Shown here piece after piece: positions 1-8,532 of a DNA stretch of 64,000 bases (position 1 is the stretch's first letter; every line of letters begins with the position of its first letter). The DNA comes from Arthrobacter sp. StoSoilA2 (lineage in GTDB: Bacteria > Actinomycetota > Actinomycetes > Actinomycetales > Micrococcaceae). Under the pieces are notes generated by a model. That model did no database searches. It was not told the origin of the DNA and saw only the letters and a program-made list of their open reading frames with translations. The position numbers and the translations under genes were made by a program. Where the stretch lies: NCBI RefSeq assembly GCF_019977195.1, contig NZ_AP024643.1:2480001-2544000 (forward strand), read 5' to 3'.

Positions 1-1
1 C

Positions 2-643
2 AAGTCCAACGAGTACGCCAACCTGATCGGTGGTCCGGCGTTCGAGCCGGAGGAGGAAAACCCGATGATCGGGTACCGCGGTGCGTCCCGGTACCTGTCG
101 GCATCCTTCCGGCAGGCGTTCGAACTCGAATGCGAAGCCTTGAAGTACGTGCGCAACGAGATGGGCCTGTCCAACATCAAGCTGATGGTCCCGTTCGTAC
201 GGACCCTGGACGAGGCCCGTGGCGTGACCGAACTGCTCGCCGCCAATGGGCTGCGGCGCGGCGAGGACGGGCTGGAGATCGTGATGATGTGCGAACTGCC
301 GGCCAACGCGCTCCTTGCCGACGAGTTCCTGGAGTACTTCGACGGCTTCTCCATCGGGTCAAACGACCTCACCCAGCTCACCCTGGGCCTGGACCGCGAC
401 TCCGCCGTGGTTGCCGAAGGGTTCGATGAACGGAACCCGGCCGTGACCAAGCTGCTGGAGATGGCGATCACGGCGTGCCGCGCCAAGGGCCGCTACGTCG
501 GGATCTGCGGCCAGGGCCCCAGTGACCACCCGGACTTTGCCGAGTGGCTGCTCGGGCAGGGCATCAGTTCGATTTCGCTCAACCCCGACGCCGTGACCGA
601 AACCTGGCTGCGCCTGGCCCGCACCACCAGCACCACGGTCTAA
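2..643 (+). CDS. ppsA: Phosphoenolpyruvate synthase, C-terminal part (cut by window edge)
   Basis: Only the last 213 codons are present; the gene begins before the window. PEP synthase makes PEP from pyruvate and ATP (with AMP and phosphate) for gluconeogenesis in the cytoplasm. The visible part is the PEP/pyruvate-binding barrel: it opens with S-N-E-Y-A-N-L-I-G-G, has the E-E-E-N-P-M-I-G-Y-R-G-A-S-R-Y block, then S-N-D-L-T-Q-L-T, and ends with the active-site cysteine loop I-C-G-Q-G-P-S-D followed by I-S-S-I-S-L-N-P-D. These blocks are diagnostic for PpsA rather than pyruvate phosphate dikinase or PTS enzyme I. Its stop codon directly abuts the start of the regulatory gene downstream. Confidence 0.95.
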   Translation, partial: KSNEYANLIGGPAFEPEEENPMIGYRGASRYLSASFRQAFELECEALKYVRNEMGLSNIKLMVPFVRTLDEARGVTELLAANGLRRGEDGLEIVMMCELPANALLADEFLEYFDGFSIGSNDLTQLTLGLDRDSAVVAEGFDERNPAVTKLLEMAITACRAKGRYVGICGQGPSDHPDFAEWLLGQGISSISLNPDAVTETWLRLARTTSTTV

Positions 644-1486
644 ATGGCCGACCACCAAAACGTGGGGGCGGGCTCCCCGCCCGCCCCCACGGTATTCTTC
701 CTCTCGGACAGCACCGGAATCACCGCTGAAACGCTCGGCAATACGCTGCTGACGCAGTTCCCCGGCCAGCGGCTCGAACGGCGGACCATCCCGTTCATCA
801 CCACCATCCAGCAAGCGCGTGAGGTGGTGGCGCTGATCGACCGGGTGGCGGCCACAGGTCCTGTTCCGATCATCTTTTCCACCGCCGTGGGGCAGGACAT
901 CCGTGCCGTACTCTCCCAGAGCCGCGGGCAATTCTTCGACTTGTTCGGTACGCATATAGGGCAACTCGAACAAGTCCTCGGTGCGCAGGCCAACGGCAAG
1001 CCCGGCCAGGCTCACGGCGTGGGCGATGCCGTCCGCTATCAATCCCGCATGGCCGCGGTGGAATATGCCATAGAGCACGACGACGGCCAATCGCTCCGGG
1101 CGCTTGAACGCGCCGAATTGATACTCATTGCCCCTTCGCGGTGCGGGAAAACTCCCACCACCATGTACCTTGCTTTGCAGCACGGCATCCTCGCCGCCAA
1201 CTTCCCGCTGGTGGAGGAAGACTTTGACAACATGGTGCTCCCGAAGCCCTTGTTGCCTTTCGCGGGCAAGTGTTTCGGGCTGACATCCCAGCCCGTCCGG
1301 CTCAGCCAAATCCGGCAGGAACGCCGCCCGGGCAGTAACTACGCGTCCCTGAACCAGTGCACCTTTGAGCTGCGCAACGCCGAAGACATGTACCGGGCCA
1401 ATGACATTCCCTACGTCAACTCCGCGTCCATGTCTGTGGAAGAAATATCCGCCACGGTGCTCCAACGGATGCAGCTGCATCACTGA
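644..1486 (+). CDS. ppsR: PEP synthase regulatory protein (kinase/pyrophosphorylase, DUF299)
   Basis: This 280-residue protein belongs to the bifunctional kinase/pyrophosphorylase family that inactivates PEP synthase by ADP-dependent threonine phosphorylation and reactivates it by phosphorolysis. The N-terminal F-F-L-S-D-S-T-G-I-T-A-E-T motif and the central P-loop A-P-S-R-C-G-K-T-P (roughly residues 164-172) are both present, and the length matches the family (about 270-280). The ATG follows the ppsA stop with no gap, so the two genes are translated as one unit, the arrangement known in many bacteria. A run of G-A-G-S-P-P-A-P near the N-terminus is a small lineage-specific extension. Confidence 0.93.
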   Translation: MADHQNVGAGSPPAPTVFFLSDSTGITAETLGNTLLTQFPGQRLERRTIPFITTIQQAREVVALIDRVAATGPVPIIFSTAVGQDIRAVLSQSRGQFFDLFGTHIGQLEQVLGAQANGKPGQAHGVGDAVRYQSRMAAVEYAIEHDDGQSLRALERAELILIAPSRCGKTPTTMYLALQHGILAANFPLVEEDFDNMVLPKPLLPFAGKCFGLTSQPVRLSQIRQERRPGSNYASLNQCTFELRNAEDMYRANDIPYVNSASMSVEEISATVLQRMQLHH

Positions 1487-1497
1487 TGGCGTGAGGG

Positions 1498-1914
1498 TCA
1501 GGTGTCTTCGGCCAGGTCCTGGACGTCGAAGGTCTCGCGCGCCTGTTCGATGAGGGGCATGTGCTTTGCGGCCCACTCCAGGAGCACATCGATGGGGTAA
1601 CGAAGCGTCTTGCCTAAAGGTGTGATGCGGTACTCGATCGCGACGGGGCGCGAGCTAAGCAGTTCGCGTTCGATAATGCCGTTTCGTTCGAGGCGACGCA
1701 GCGTCGCCGTCAGGGACTTCTGCGACACCGATGGGATGGCCCGTCGCAGTTCGCTGAACCGGCAAGGCCGCTCGCAGAGTTCGTTGAGCACGCTCAATGA
1801 CCACTTGTCGAGAACTTGATCGAGCAATTCCCGATGCGGCGTGCTGATCTCCAGACGGTCATCGTGGCTAGTGGTATCCGGCATGAAACCTGGTCTCGTT
1901 GAAGTGTCCTGCAT
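1498..1914 (-). CDS. HxlR family winged-helix transcriptional regulator
   Basis: A 138-residue (or 128-residue) DNA-binding protein with the HxlR core: L-D-K-W-S-L-S-V-L-N-E-L at the first helix, then C-R-F-S-E-L-R-R-A-I-P-S-V-S-Q-K-S-L-T-A-T-L-R as recognition region and a wing with I-T-P-L-G. Members act as small redox- or ligand-responsive regulators. It is divergent from the RidA gene at 1966, with a short inverted repeat between them, so it probably controls that gene and itself. The start is not certain: ATG at 1914 gives the longest frame, while ATG at 1884 has a slightly better AGG spacing and leaves room for a promoter over the inverted repeat. Confidence 0.88.
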   Translation of the reverse strand: MQDTSTRPGFMPDTTSHDDRLEISTPHRELLDQVLDKWSLSVLNELCERPCRFSELRRAIPSVSQKSLTATLRRLERNGIIERELLSSRPVAIEYRITPLGKTLRYPIDVLLEWAAKHMPLIEQARETFDVQDLAEDT

Positions 1915-1920
1915 CTACCA

Positions 1921-1937
1921 GGTATCAAAGATATACC
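1921..1937. promoter_or_regulatory. Candidate HxlR operator between divergent genes
   Basis: GGTAT-N7-ATACC is a perfect 5-bp inverted repeat lying in the 51-bp gap between the HxlR gene and ridA, close to the presumed promoters of both. HxlR proteins commonly bind such GTAT-type dyads next to their own gene. Assignment is inference from position and symmetry. Confidence 0.5.
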
Positions 1938-1965
1938 AACGTTTACCTCTTTCCCAAGGAGTCTC

Positions 1966-2376
1966 ATGCCTGTTCACCGTTTCAGCCCGGAAGGCCTGAT
2001 GCAGCCCACCCCGTACCACCACGTCGCCGTCGGCACCGGCACCCGTCACGTTCACGTCGCGGGCCAGATCTCGCGCCTGGCTGATGCTACGCCCGTCGCT
2101 CCGGACGACTTGGCCGGCCAGGTCGGCCAGGCGCTCCGCAATACCGCGACCGCGCTGGCCGGCGCCGGGGCGAGCTTCGACGACGTCGTGCGTTTGACGT
2201 TCTATGTCACCGCCTGGGCTCCGGAGAAGATCAGCGCTTTCATGGAAGGTATCGAAAGTGTCGCTGCGGAGATCGGACTGCCCTCGCCGATGCCACCGTC
2301 CTCGCTGATCGGCGTCGAGTATCTGTTCGAACCGGATGTGCTCGTCGAAGTTGAAGCAACCGCGGTACTGGATTAG
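1966..2376 (+). CDS. RidA family (YjgF/UK114) protein
   Basis: A 136-residue trimeric-type RidA protein. RidA members hydrolyse reactive enamine/imine intermediates or take part in catabolic steps. The family pattern is visible: an N-terminal P-E-G-L-M-Q-P-T-P-Y-H-H segment, H-V-A-G-Q-I, then A-L-R-N-T-A-T-A-L-A-G-A-G-A-S-F-D-D-V-V-R-L-T-F-Y-V and a final L-I-G-V-E-Y-L. The C-terminal catalytic arginine typical of archetypal RidA (in R-x-x-V) is not obvious, so this is probably one of the Rid subfamilies without classical deaminase activity. Start ATG has AAGGAG six bases upstream. Divergent HxlR regulator suggests inducible expression. Confidence 0.88.
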   Translation: MPVHRFSPEGLMQPTPYHHVAVGTGTRHVHVAGQISRLADATPVAPDDLAGQVGQALRNTATALAGAGASFDDVVRLTFYVTAWAPEKISAFMEGIESVAAEIGLPSPMPPSSLIGVEYLFEPDVLVEVEATAVLD

Positions 2377-2496
2377 CAACACCACCACGGGTTCGTGCAC
2401 GACTGTTTAAAGAGTCCTCAGCGCCTCAACCACCAAATCGTGATACCGATGGGGGCCAAGCCCACTCAGCGGTAAATCGGGTACTACAGTGGATGT

Positions 2497-3537
2497 ATGG
2501 CTGCCAGCCGCAATCCGCTCGATGACCTGCGCGAAACCATCGGCCATCTGGCCAATCAGCTCAAGCTGCCCGGTTCCGAACGCGTCGACGACCTCGTGGG
2601 CGATCTCATCGGTGCAAGGCCCGGGCCGGCCCGACCGCTGTCCGAGGTGCAGGCCGAACTCGACGCGCTGGTTGGACTGGGGACCGTGAAGGAACAGGTG
2701 CGGGCCCTGGTCGCACTGCTCCAGGTCCAGGCCCGTCGTAAGGCGCACGGTCTGCCGGAGGTGGCCACATCCCAGCATCTGGTGTTTCTCGGAAACCCGG
2801 GCACAGGCAAGACCACCGTGGCGAGGCTCCTGGCCGAGATGTACCGCGCGGTCGGGCTGCTGCAGAAAGGGCACCTGGTCGAGGTCGACCGTTCGGGCCT
2901 GGTGGGGCAGTACGTCGGGGCGACCGCCATCAAGACGGACCGGGTGATCCGGCGGGCGTTGGACGGTGTCCTGTTCATCGACGAGGCCTACGCGCTGGCC
3001 CCGGAGGACGGCCGGATGGATTTCGGCCCCGAGGCGATCGAGGTCCTGCTCAAGCGGATGGAGGACCACCGCCACCGCCTGGTGGTGATCGTGGCCGGCT
3101 ACCCGCGGCTGATGGAGTCCTTCTTGCTCTCGAACCCTGGACTGCGCTCCCGGTTCGCCCGGGAGATTACGTTCCCGGACTACTCAGTGGACGAGCTCGA
3201 TACGATCTTCCACCACATGCTTGCCCAGCACGAGTACACGCTGGAGCCGGGTGCGGACCAGATGCTGCGGCGCATCCTCACCGGACTCCACGCGGGCGAG
3301 GACTCCGGCAACGCGCGGTTCGCACGCACGCTGTTCGAGCAGGCGCTCAACCGCCAGGCGCTTCGGCTCTCGCTCGATGAAGAACAAAGTCTCGACGCCC
3401 TCGATCGTGAGGCCGTCATGACGCTCACCGCGGACGACATCGCCGAGGCCGCGCTGGCCTTGGGTGAGGAGCCGGAACCGGAGACGGAAGCGACGCCGGA
3501 ACGGGAACAGTCACGCTGGTGGCGCTGGCTGGTCTGA
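2497..3537 (+). CDS. CbxX/CfqX (SpoVK-like) AAA ATPase
   Basis: A 346-residue single-domain AAA+ ATPase. The Walker A motif G-N-P-G-T-G-K-T is at residues 99-106, Walker B V-L-F-I-D-E-A-Y-A-L at about 155-165, and sensor/arginine-finger region S-N-P-G-L-R-S-R-F near 213. The R-S-R-F motif and D-E-A-Y are characteristic of the CbxX/CfxQ group that includes SpoVK and the C-terminal half of ESX EccA proteins. Residues 1-60 form a helical adaptor and the last 30 are charged (E-P-E-P-E-T-E-A-T). No secretion genes lie nearby, so the client is unknown. It stands alone between convergent/divergent neighbours. Confidence 0.88.
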   Translation: MAASRNPLDDLRETIGHLANQLKLPGSERVDDLVGDLIGARPGPARPLSEVQAELDALVGLGTVKEQVRALVALLQVQARRKAHGLPEVATSQHLVFLGNPGTGKTTVARLLAEMYRAVGLLQKGHLVEVDRSGLVGQYVGATAIKTDRVIRRALDGVLFIDEAYALAPEDGRMDFGPEAIEVLLKRMEDHRHRLVVIVAGYPRLMESFLLSNPGLRSRFAREITFPDYSVDELDTIFHHMLAQHEYTLEPGADQMLRRILTGLHAGEDSGNARFARTLFEQALNRQALRLSLDEEQSLDALDREAVMTLTADDIAEAALALGEEPEPETEATPEREQSRWWRWLV

Positions 3538-3889
3538 AGTAGAGACCTTCTCGCCGCCTCGGGCTCGGGCTCGAGGTGGTGGCACGCCGCCGGAAAGCCT
3601 TCAGTCACGGCAGTCGGGCCAGATTTGATGGCTCGTTTCCTGAATGCCAAAACCACGGGATTCGGATCGCAGCCCAGTCGCGGGGGGAGTCCGCCACGCG
3701 GTCGCCTTACATGTGACACCGCTCGACACTTTGACCGGCGAGCTTCCCTTGGGGGCTCGGCCAAAGGTAGGGGTGGCTGTTATGCGCTTCATGGCTCCTC
3801 CTGCATCCTGCTGGTTCAACCATGCTTCAGCTGGATCAAGAGTTACCCCGGTTTTGCGCAGCGTAGGCAAAGTTTATGGACAGGAAAAA
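3538..3889. other. Intergenic region, no secure gene
   Basis: About 350 bases between the AAA ATPase and the ABC operon terminator. The only suggestive item is a 63-codon minus-strand frame (3601-3792) whose ATG has a strong AGGAGG four bases upstream, but its product is rich in S, P, R and T, shows no family signature or hydrophobic segment, and overlaps equally open frames on the other strand. I leave it unannotated. Confidence 0.5.
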
Positions 3890-3926
3890 GTGCGACGGCG
3901 GTACTTGCCGAGTGCCGCCGTCGCAC
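3890..3926 (-). terminator. Rho-independent terminator of the betaine ABC operon
   Basis: A perfect 12-bp stem (GTGCGACGGCGG with its complement) and 13-base loop. Read on the minus strand the stem is followed by a run of five T, eight bases after the stop of the binding-protein gene. Confidence 0.88.
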
Positions 3927-3934
3927 GATTCCTG

Positions 3935-4915
3935 TTACTTAAGCCAGGACGTCACCGTTTCCTGGTGCGCGTCCACCCACTTTTTGGCTGCGGCTTCGGG
4001 GCTCATGCCGCCCTGAATATCCGTGGCGACTGAATTCTGGTCATCGTTGGTCCATTTGAAGCCCTTGGCCAGTTTGGCTGCCGGTGAGCCGCTGTCCGCA
4101 AACTTCTTGGAAATAATCTTGTTGAGTGTATAGGTGGGGTAGTCGCAGGCCACTTTTTCTGCGTCAGCATCGCAGCCCTCGGTCCAGGCCGGCAGGGAGA
4201 CCTTCTTGAGGGGAATCTGGGACAGGAACCACTGCGGTTCGTAGAAGTAGCCCAGCAGCGGCGTCTTGTTTTGCTCCGCCGTCCGGAATGACTGTATAAG
4301 GGCAGCCTCCGAGCCGGAGAACACCACTTTGTAATCAAGGTTCAGGTTCTTCACCAGGGCTTCGTCGTTCGTGACGAAAGCGGGGTCGCCGTCAAGGATC
4401 TGGCCCTTTCCGCCGGACTCGGAGGTGGTGAACATCGACGCGTACTTGTTCAGGTTCTTCCCGTCCGTGATGTCCGGGTACTTCTCTGCCATCCATGGTG
4501 GTACGTACCAGCCGATGTGGCCTTCGTTGCCGGTGGGCCCGGCGTCTATAGCCACCTTCTGATCCGTAATGTACTGCTTGGTGAGGTCAGCATGACCCCA
4601 GTTTTCCATGATGACGTCCACCTCACCGGAGGCGAAACCCTGCCAGGAAATCTGTTCGTTGAGGTCCTTCTGCACCACAGTGCAACCAAGCTGGTTTTTC
4701 GCTACGTAGCTGTACACGGCGGCATTGGCCGTATAGCCGACCCAGGCGTTCATCGCGACACTAACAGCTCCGCAGGGTGCATCCGAGGCACCTGCGGGTG
4801 CGGCGGCCACCTGGTTCACGGAAGCACCCCCGCAGCCTGTCAGCAGCAAAGCAGCCGCGGCGACTCCTGCCATCAGGGGGATAGTTCGTTTCAACAGCGG
4901 TCCGGCTTTTTTCAT
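3935..4915 (-). CDS. Glycine betaine/proline-type ABC transporter substrate-binding lipoprotein
   Basis: A 326-residue OpuAC/ProX-type binding protein. The start at 4915 (M-K-K-A-G-P-L-L-K) has AAGGAG nine bases upstream; longer in-frame extensions to 5266 overlap the permease and are not real. The signal peptide ends in the lipobox L-L-L-T-G-C-G-G, so it is anchored outside the membrane by its cysteine at about residue 29. Quaternary-amine binding proteins of this family use aromatic cages; W in V-A-M-N-A-W-V-G-Y, W in M-E-N-W-G-H and W-Y-V-P-P-W are in the expected places. It is last in the operon ATPase-permease-binding protein, 65 bases after the permease. Exact ligand (glycine betaine, proline betaine, carnitine) cannot be fixed from sequence. 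Confidence 0.92.
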   Translation of the reverse strand: MKKAGPLLKRTIPLMAGVAAAALLLTGCGGASVNQVAAAPAGASDAPCGAVSVAMNAWVGYTANAAVYSYVAKNQLGCTVVQKDLNEQISWQGFASGEVDVIMENWGHADLTKQYITDQKVAIDAGPTGNEGHIGWYVPPWMAEKYPDITDGKNLNKYASMFTTSESGGKGQILDGDPAFVTNDEALVKNLNLDYKVVFSGSEAALIQSFRTAEQNKTPLLGYFYEPQWFLSQIPLKKVSLPAWTEGCDADAEKVACDYPTYTLNKIISKKFADSGSPAAKLAKGFKWTNDDQNSVATDIQGGMSPEAAAKKWVDAHQETVTSWLK

Positions 4916-4980
4916 TGTTGGGTCTCCTTGTTGGGGGGTGGGAGTATGGCGGGAATGGTTGTTCATTGGAGCGACCAGGT

Positions 4981-7008
4981 TCAGGGGGTCTTGGCCGCGG
5001 CAATTTTCCGCAGCGGGGTTGCTGCCGCAGCCTGGGTCATCCTGTCGAGCAGGATGCCGAGGAACACGATGGCAAGGCCTGCGGCCAGGCCCTTGCCGAA
5101 CAGTGAACTTTGGACAAAGCCGGCGACGACGTCGTACCCGAGTCCGCCTGCACCGACCAGGGCACCCACGACCACCATGGCAAGGACGTAGATCAGCCCT
5201 TGGTTGGCGGCGAGTGCCAGGGACTTTCTGGCCATCGGCAACTGGACCTTGGTAATGACCTGCCAAGGCGTTGAGCCGCTGGAAATGGCAGCTTCAAGGA
5301 CAGTGGGTGAGATTGCTGCGATGCCATCGGCGGTGATTTTGATGGCGACAGGAGCTGCGTAGATGATGCCTGCGATGATCGCCGTGAAACGGGTAGCGCC
5401 GAAGAGTCCCAGGAACGGAACAAGATAAACGAACGCGGGCATCGTCTGGCCGGCGTCCAGAATTGGCCGAAGGACTTGGTCTACCCTTTCGGAACGGCCC
5501 ATCGCGACGCCGAAGACCACACCAAGGACCATGACAAGAGCGGTGGCCACCAGCGTTCCGGCGAGGGTGACCATGGAATCGCTCCAGAGGCCAAGGTAGA
5601 TGATGACACCAAGGCAGGCGGTGGTTACGGCGGCGAGCTTCCAACCGCCCAACGCGTAAGCGGCCAAGGCAATGACGCCCACGAGGATGTAGAAAGGCGT
5701 GTCGGTGAGCAGGGACTGGAACGGGTTCAGGATTCCAGTGGTGACCGATTCACGCAGGGACACTGTGAACAGGGACAGGTTGCTCTGCATCCACTGACTT
5801 GCCGAGCTGACCGCTTGGACAATCGCCGGGCCGATGTTGAAGTCCTTCGGGAAAGCCGCGGCCCACAATGAGCTCCTGGACAACTGGACCATGACCAGGG
5901 CCAGGCCCAGCGTGACACCCAGGACTATGTATCGGTTCCTGCGCGAGATCCGGCCGTTCCGGGCAGCGCCCGGTTCCGCCCGGCGGCTGGCTGCGGTGGT
6001 TACCCGGTCCAGCACGATCGCGAGCAGGACGATGGAGAGGCCGGCATTTACTGCAGTTCCGACGTCGAGCGATTGCAGCGCGCGGACAACGACCTGGCCG
6101 AGTCCTGGAGCGGCGATCAGTGCCGCAATAGTGACCATGGACAGAGCCGCCATGGTGCTTTGGTTGATTCCCATGACAACTGTGCGCCTGGCCATGGGAA
6201 GCTGCAGGGTAAGCAGCCGCTGCAGGCCCGTGGTACCCAGCGAGTCCGAGGCTTCCCGGGTGTTCTCCGGGATGCTTCGGATACCGTGGGCCGTGAGGCG
6301 GATTACCGGAGGCGCGGCGTAGATGACGGTGGCAATGACGGCCGAGGCCGGGCCGATGAGGAAGATGAGCGCCAAGGGGGCCAGGTAGACGAATGTGGGC
6401 AGCGTCTGCATGAAGTCCAGTACCGGCGTGATCACTGTGGCAACTCGGCTGGAGACACCGGCGAGGATACCGAGCGGGATCCCAATCAGGAGTGTCAGCA
6501 GCACAGCGGTAAGAACCAAGGCAAACGTGTAGGTGGCCTCAACGAACAGACCCTGGATGCCGAAGAAGGTAAAGACGGATACGGTCAGGAGAGCCACGCG
6601 GACGTTCCCGACGGCGAACGCAATCCAGCCAAGTAGTCCTACGGTTCCTAGCCAGCCAATTTCAGGCAGCCGCAGGCCGGTTGAACTCGCCGCAAAGAGC
6701 GTGATGAAGAGGTTGGCGACGTTGTCCACCACGGCCCGCAGTGGTGTGAAGATATACAGGAAGACGGGGTTGTCGGCCCGGTTGGCCGCAACCCAGGCGT
6801 TGAACTGGTTGAGTGAGCGGTGCAGATCCGTCAACTCGGAGGCAGGCAAAGTCAGGGTGGACGTCCCGTGCAGGATCAGAAAGCCCAGGATCCAGATGAC
6901 GCCCGCGCCAACCAGCAGCATGGTGCGGCGACTGGGCAGGCGGCGCGGTTCCTTAACGGGGGAGGAGGCTGGCTGGATCTTTTCCTGATCCCGGATAAGC
7001 GTAGTCAT
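4981..7008 (-). CDS. Double-domain ABC permease, glycine betaine/proline type
   Basis: At 675 residues this is about twice a usual ProW permease. It contains two full binding-protein-dependent permease modules in tandem: the first (about residues 160-340) has an EAA loop around E-A-S-D-S-L-G-T-T-G-L-Q and the second (about 470-660) around E-A-A-I-S-S-G-S-T-P-W-Q, each followed by L-P-M-A-R. Both share T-x-P-x-F-V-Y-L and I-Y-A-A-P motifs. The fused chain would supply both membrane halves of the importer. Its ATG overlaps the ATPase stop codon by one base, showing tight coupling. The N-terminal 25 residues are cytoplasmic and charged before the first membrane helix. Confidence 0.92.
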   Translation of the reverse strand: MTTLIRDQEKIQPASSPVKEPRRLPSRRTMLLVGAGVIWILGFLILHGTSTLTLPASELTDLHRSLNQFNAWVAANRADNPVFLYIFTPLRAVVDNVANLFITLFAASSTGLRLPEIGWLGTVGLLGWIAFAVGNVRVALLTVSVFTFFGIQGLFVEATYTFALVLTAVLLTLLIGIPLGILAGVSSRVATVITPVLDFMQTLPTFVYLAPLALIFLIGPASAVIATVIYAAPPVIRLTAHGIRSIPENTREASDSLGTTGLQRLLTLQLPMARRTVVMGINQSTMAALSMVTIAALIAAPGLGQVVVRALQSLDVGTAVNAGLSIVLLAIVLDRVTTAASRRAEPGAARNGRISRRNRYIVLGVTLGLALVMVQLSRSSLWAAAFPKDFNIGPAIVQAVSSASQWMQSNLSLFTVSLRESVTTGILNPFQSLLTDTPFYILVGVIALAAYALGGWKLAAVTTACLGVIIYLGLWSDSMVTLAGTLVATALVMVLGVVFGVAMGRSERVDQVLRPILDAGQTMPAFVYLVPFLGLFGATRFTAIIAGIIYAAPVAIKITADGIAAISPTVLEAAISSGSTPWQVITKVQLPMARKSLALAANQGLIYVLAMVVVGALVGAGGLGYDVVAGFVQSSLFGKGLAAGLAIVFLGILLDRMTQAAAATPLRKIAAAKTP

Positions 7009-8045
7009 CAGGCCGCTGCTTCCGCTGGCTGCAGCACAGAGAGGATGCTGTCACGGTCGATCTGACCGATGATCCTGCCTGCTTCATCCTCCACGAGGAC
7101 GGGGCAGGAGGAATGCATCACGGTTGTTATGGCGTCCCGGATGATCATGCTGGAACTGAGGACCGGAGCATCCAGGGGCGTTCCATCCATCAAGGGACGC
7201 ATAATCCACTTCAAGGTCAGGACGTCCGCGCGGGGAACTTCGGACACAAAATCCTGAATGTACTTATCTGCCGGAGATCCCACCAACTCATCCCCGGTGC
7301 CGCACTGGACCATCTCGCCATTGCGCATGATCAGGATGCGGTCCCCGAGCTTGAGTGCCTCGGAAAGGTCATGGGTGACGAACACCATGGTCTTCCCCAT
7401 TTCCTTGTGGAGCCGGATTACCTCGGCCTGCATGTCACGCCTGATGAGGGGATCCAATGCAGAGAAGGGCTCGTCGAAAAGGATGGTGTCCGGGTCGCCT
7501 GCCAAAGCCCGGCCAAGGCCGACACGCTGCTGCATACCGCCGGACAGCTGGTCCGGATAGTGCTGTTCGTACCCCTTCAGGCCGACCAGTTCAATGATTT
7601 CCCGAGCCCGGCCGTAGCGCTCGTTCTTAGCCGCCCCGCGGATTTGCAGCCCGTAGGATACGTTGTCCAAAACCGTCCGGTGAGGCAGGAGTCCGAAGTG
7701 CTGGAACACCATGGACATCTTCCGCCGGCGAAGTTCCCGCAACTCCCCAACGCCTGCCTGCAGGACGTCCTTGCCGTCCACCATTACCTGCCCTGAAGTG
7801 GGTTCAATAAGCCGGGTGAGGCAGCGGACAAGGGTTGATTTGCCGGATCCCGAGAGACCCATAACGACGAAGACCTCACCCTTTGCGACGTCGAAACTTA
7901 GGTTGCGGACGGCCGCTACGCAGCCTGAGGCTGCCAACAGTTCAGCAGAGCTAAGGGACGAAAGCCGGGGATCACCGGGGATCTTTTCACCAGCGGGGCC
8001 AAAGACTTTCCAGAGGTTCCGTACTGAGATGTCGGGGCTGTTCAT
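7008..8045 (-). CDS. Glycine betaine/proline ABC transporter ATP-binding protein
   Basis: A 345-residue ProV/OpuAA-type ATPase powering the importer. Walker A is G-L-S-G-S-G-K-S-T, the signature is L-S-G-G-M-Q-Q-R-V, Walker B is T-I-L-F-D-E-P-F-S-A-L-D and the switch histidine is in F-V-T-H-D-L-S-E-A. The C-terminal hundred residues resemble a CBS-type regulatory region (about 270-340, ending I-D-R-D-S-I-L-S-V-L), which in this family senses ionic strength. The start at 8045 has AGGAG nine bases upstream; the frame stays open to 8315, but that extension lacks family similarity. First gene of the operon ATPase-permease-binding protein. Confidence 0.93.
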   Translation of the reverse strand: MNSPDISVRNLWKVFGPAGEKIPGDPRLSSLSSAELLAASGCVAAVRNLSFDVAKGEVFVVMGLSGSGKSTLVRCLTRLIEPTSGQVMVDGKDVLQAGVGELRELRRRKMSMVFQHFGLLPHRTVLDNVSYGLQIRGAAKNERYGRAREIIELVGLKGYEQHYPDQLSGGMQQRVGLGRALAGDPDTILFDEPFSALDPLIRRDMQAEVIRLHKEMGKTMVFVTHDLSEALKLGDRILIMRNGEMVQCGTGDELVGSPADKYIQDFVSEVPRADVLTLKWIMRPLMDGTPLDAPVLSSSMIIRDAITTVMHSSCPVLVEDEAGRIIGQIDRDSILSVLQPAEAAA

Positions 8046-8532
8046 TGCTGTACTCCTGCTTATGGCGGCTCGAACCAATGGCCGGGCTTTGAGTGGATGT
8101 CTTGCTGCTTGCCTTTTCGCCGAAGTCCCCCACTGAGCTTGGGGAAAGCTGGGGGATACGCCGGTGGAGGCAGCGCTCTCAACGCCATGCTCCAGACGCC
8201 CGCGGGCAAATCCTTGCGCGATGTCGCGAGGGCACTGTAAATCTTCTTCGCTGCGAACGGACCTGATCTGCATGTTGCTGGTTGTGCATGCATCAACATC
8301 ACCCGTAATACGCAACAGTGATGTATCTCACTCCACCTGTCAAGGTTTGGAAATAAATAAAAACGATGGCCAACAGCCACCGTGGGTGACGCTTGCGCCA
8401 TCCCAATGATTGGCGGGTTGGGCGCTGGACCACGTCAAGGGAAGGGTCACCGCGAGGGAAGCTGCTTTGTGACGGTGCCGTCGAGTCGTATGACGGCATT
8501 GGCCCGTACTGGTTCCGACCGGCGTCAGGATC
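8046..8532. other. Upstream region of the ABC operon, no gene seen
   Basis: About 490 bases between the LysR stop and the ATPase start, both on the minus strand. It must hold the operon promoter. A consensus -35-like TTGACA occurs on the minus strand at 8338-8343, but no matching -10 stands at the right distance. Open frames across it have no recognisable domain. Confidence 0.5.

Noticed and set aside
359..1576. Long open frame (405 codons) on the minus strand opposite ppsA/ppsR
   Set aside because: Antisense shadow of high-GC coding sequence; no family motif, while the plus-strand frames are clearly PpsA and PpsR.
3601..3792. 63-codon minus-strand ORF with strong AGGAGG
   Set aside because: No signal peptide, hydrophobic helix or motif, and both strands are open here; the ribosome site alone is not enough.
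7008..8315. Long version of the ABC ATPase with 90 extra N-terminal residues
   Set aside because: The internal ATG at 8045 has a good ribosome site and begins at the normal family N-terminus; the extension covers the promoter region.
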